Part shown: positions 63,390 to 64,000 of the stretch, in pieces
Numbering within the stretch: the stretch's first letter is position 1
How the letters are laid out: every line of letters begins with the position of its first letter
Assembly (NCBI RefSeq): GCF_900119145.1
Contig: NZ_FPIY01000002.1
Span: forward strand, 503,579 to 567,578
Length of the DNA stretch: 64,000 bases
DNA from: Cellulophaga fucicola
GTDB taxonomy: Bacteria > Bacteroidota > Bacteroidia > Flavobacteriales > Flavobacteriaceae
Direction of reading: 5' to 3'
Translations under genes and position numbers: made by a program
Notes under the pieces: generated by a model
What the model was told of the DNA's origin: nothing
The model's input: the letters and a program-made list of their open reading frames with translations, nothing else
Databases searched by the model: none

Positions 63390-63950
63390 ATGAAAAAATT
63401 TACAAAGCATAGCATAGAAAGTGCTCCTGAAGCATCTAAAGAGCTTTTAAAATATGGGGAAGAAAAATATGGTGCCGTACCAAACCTATTTAAATTTATG
63501 GCCGGTGCCCCTGCATCCCTAGAAGCGTACAACAGTTTATTTAAAATATTTTCTACAACTTCTTTTACAACAGGTGAGCAACATATAATATTACTTGCTG
63601 CCAGTATTGTTAACGACTGTGCATATTGCACAGCTGCACACACAAGAGCTGCTAAAGCAAACGGAATATCATCTAAAACGTTAAACGCAATTAGAAAACA
63701 AAAAACAATAGAAGACGCAAGGTTAGATGTATTGGTTAGCATAACCCAAAAAATTACAAATACTAGAGGCAACATATCTAATGAAGATTTAGAAGTTTTT
63801 TACAACGCTGGATTTTCACCTGAAAACGTACTAGAAATTATTGTGGGCGTATCGTTAAAAACACTTAGTAATTATATAAACCATATTACAGAAAATGTAA
63901 TTAATGAGTCTCTAGAGCCTTTTGCTGTTGGTAAAGAAATTGAGGATTAA
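63390..63950 (+). CDS. Carboxymuconolactone decarboxylase (AhpD-like) family protein
   Basis: A 186-residue CMD/AhpD-fold protein. Seen: the redox motif CAYCTAAHTRAAK with C-x2-C and a following histidine near 75-87, as in AhpD-type alkylhydroperoxidases. Family members reduce peroxides or serve as CMD enzymes, and the C-x2-C-x3-H pattern favours the peroxidase-like type. No peroxiredoxin (AhpC) gene is adjacent. The HTH gene upstream is a candidate regulator. Confidence 0.85.
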   Translation: MKKFTKHSIESAPEASKELLKYGEEKYGAVPNLFKFMAGAPASLEAYNSLFKIFSTTSFTTGEQHIILLAASIVNDCAYCTAAHTRAAKANGISSKTLNAIRKQKTIEDARLDVLVSITQKITNTRGNISNEDLEVFYNAGFSPENVLEIIVGVSLKTLSNYINHITENVINESLEPFAVGKEIED

Positions 63951-63981
63951 CATTAATATTTACGTTTTATAATTTTATACA

Positions 63982-64000
63982 AACCACCATTTAGGTGGTT
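63982..64000 (+). terminator. Hairpin after the CMD-family gene, touching the window edge
   Basis: AACCACC/GGTGGTT stem with a 5-base loop, 31 bp beyond the stop codon. The T-tract, if any, lies outside the window. Confidence 0.5.

Noticed and set aside
1-64000. CRISPR array, insertion sequence or integron
   Set aside because: No array of regularly spaced direct repeats, no transposase or integrase gene and no flanking inverted repeats typical of mobile elements were seen.

Overview
The window is a stretch of chromosome from a member of the Flavobacteriaceae (Bacteroidota). It is AT-rich. Its promoters follow the Bacteroidota form (a TAnnTTTG box, sometimes with TTTG or TTG about 20 bp upstream) and Shine-Dalgarno sequences are not obvious. 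Marker families are GLPGLI and DUF5686 proteins, a PorG/DUF6089 protein, a CarboxypepD_reg-like TonB-dependent receptor, and fusions usual in the phylum (MetX-aspartokinase-homoserine dehydrogenase; FolK-deoxynucleoside kinase). The species cannot be named from the sequence alone.

Left part (1-11.8 kb, minus strand): a sulfur, methionine and SAM block. A cys operon (DUF2061, cysH, cysD, cysN; cysN runs off the left edge) lies downstream of an Rrf2 regulator gene. Upstream lies a met operon (metY, a trifunctional metX/aspartokinase/homoserine dehydrogenase, and metZ) behind a SAM-I riboswitch. metK sits behind what looks like a SAM-II riboswitch. Sulfate-derived sulfide would be joined to O-acylhomoserine, homocysteine would become methionine, and MetK would make SAM, which feeds back through two unrelated RNA sensors.

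Middle part (11.8-53.9 kb): mostly core genes. They are a TonB receptor with a GLPGLI partner, a deoxynucleoside kinase, membrane and soluble pyrophosphatases, a DUF5686 protein, pdhB, etfBA, a bifunctional-nuclease-family protein, a nucleoside transporter, thyA-folA and murI. An envelope cluster follows in the order CBS protein, nadK, porG-like, uppS, bamA and two ompH genes. Then come pdxJ with a hydrolase and a small membrane protein, tig, clpP-clpX, a GH3-type protein, DUF2797, a large AsmA protein, a queuosine-precursor transporter, folK-dNK, a TrmH-type methyltransferase and mutS. Most operons end in clear hairpin terminators.

Right part (54-64 kb): tRNA-Gly(GCC) and tRNA-Leu(UAA) from one strong promoter, then an all-plus-strand accessory run of small, poorly known genes. 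These include membrane and secreted proteins, DUF1275, DUF5071, a Suppressor-of-fused domain protein, a stand-alone secreted SecD-like domain, a methyltransferase, a retropepsin-like protein whose two catalytic Asp positions both read His, a minimal AraC-type HTH protein and a carboxymuconolactone-decarboxylase-family protein. No CRISPR array, transposase, rRNA or prophage was seen.
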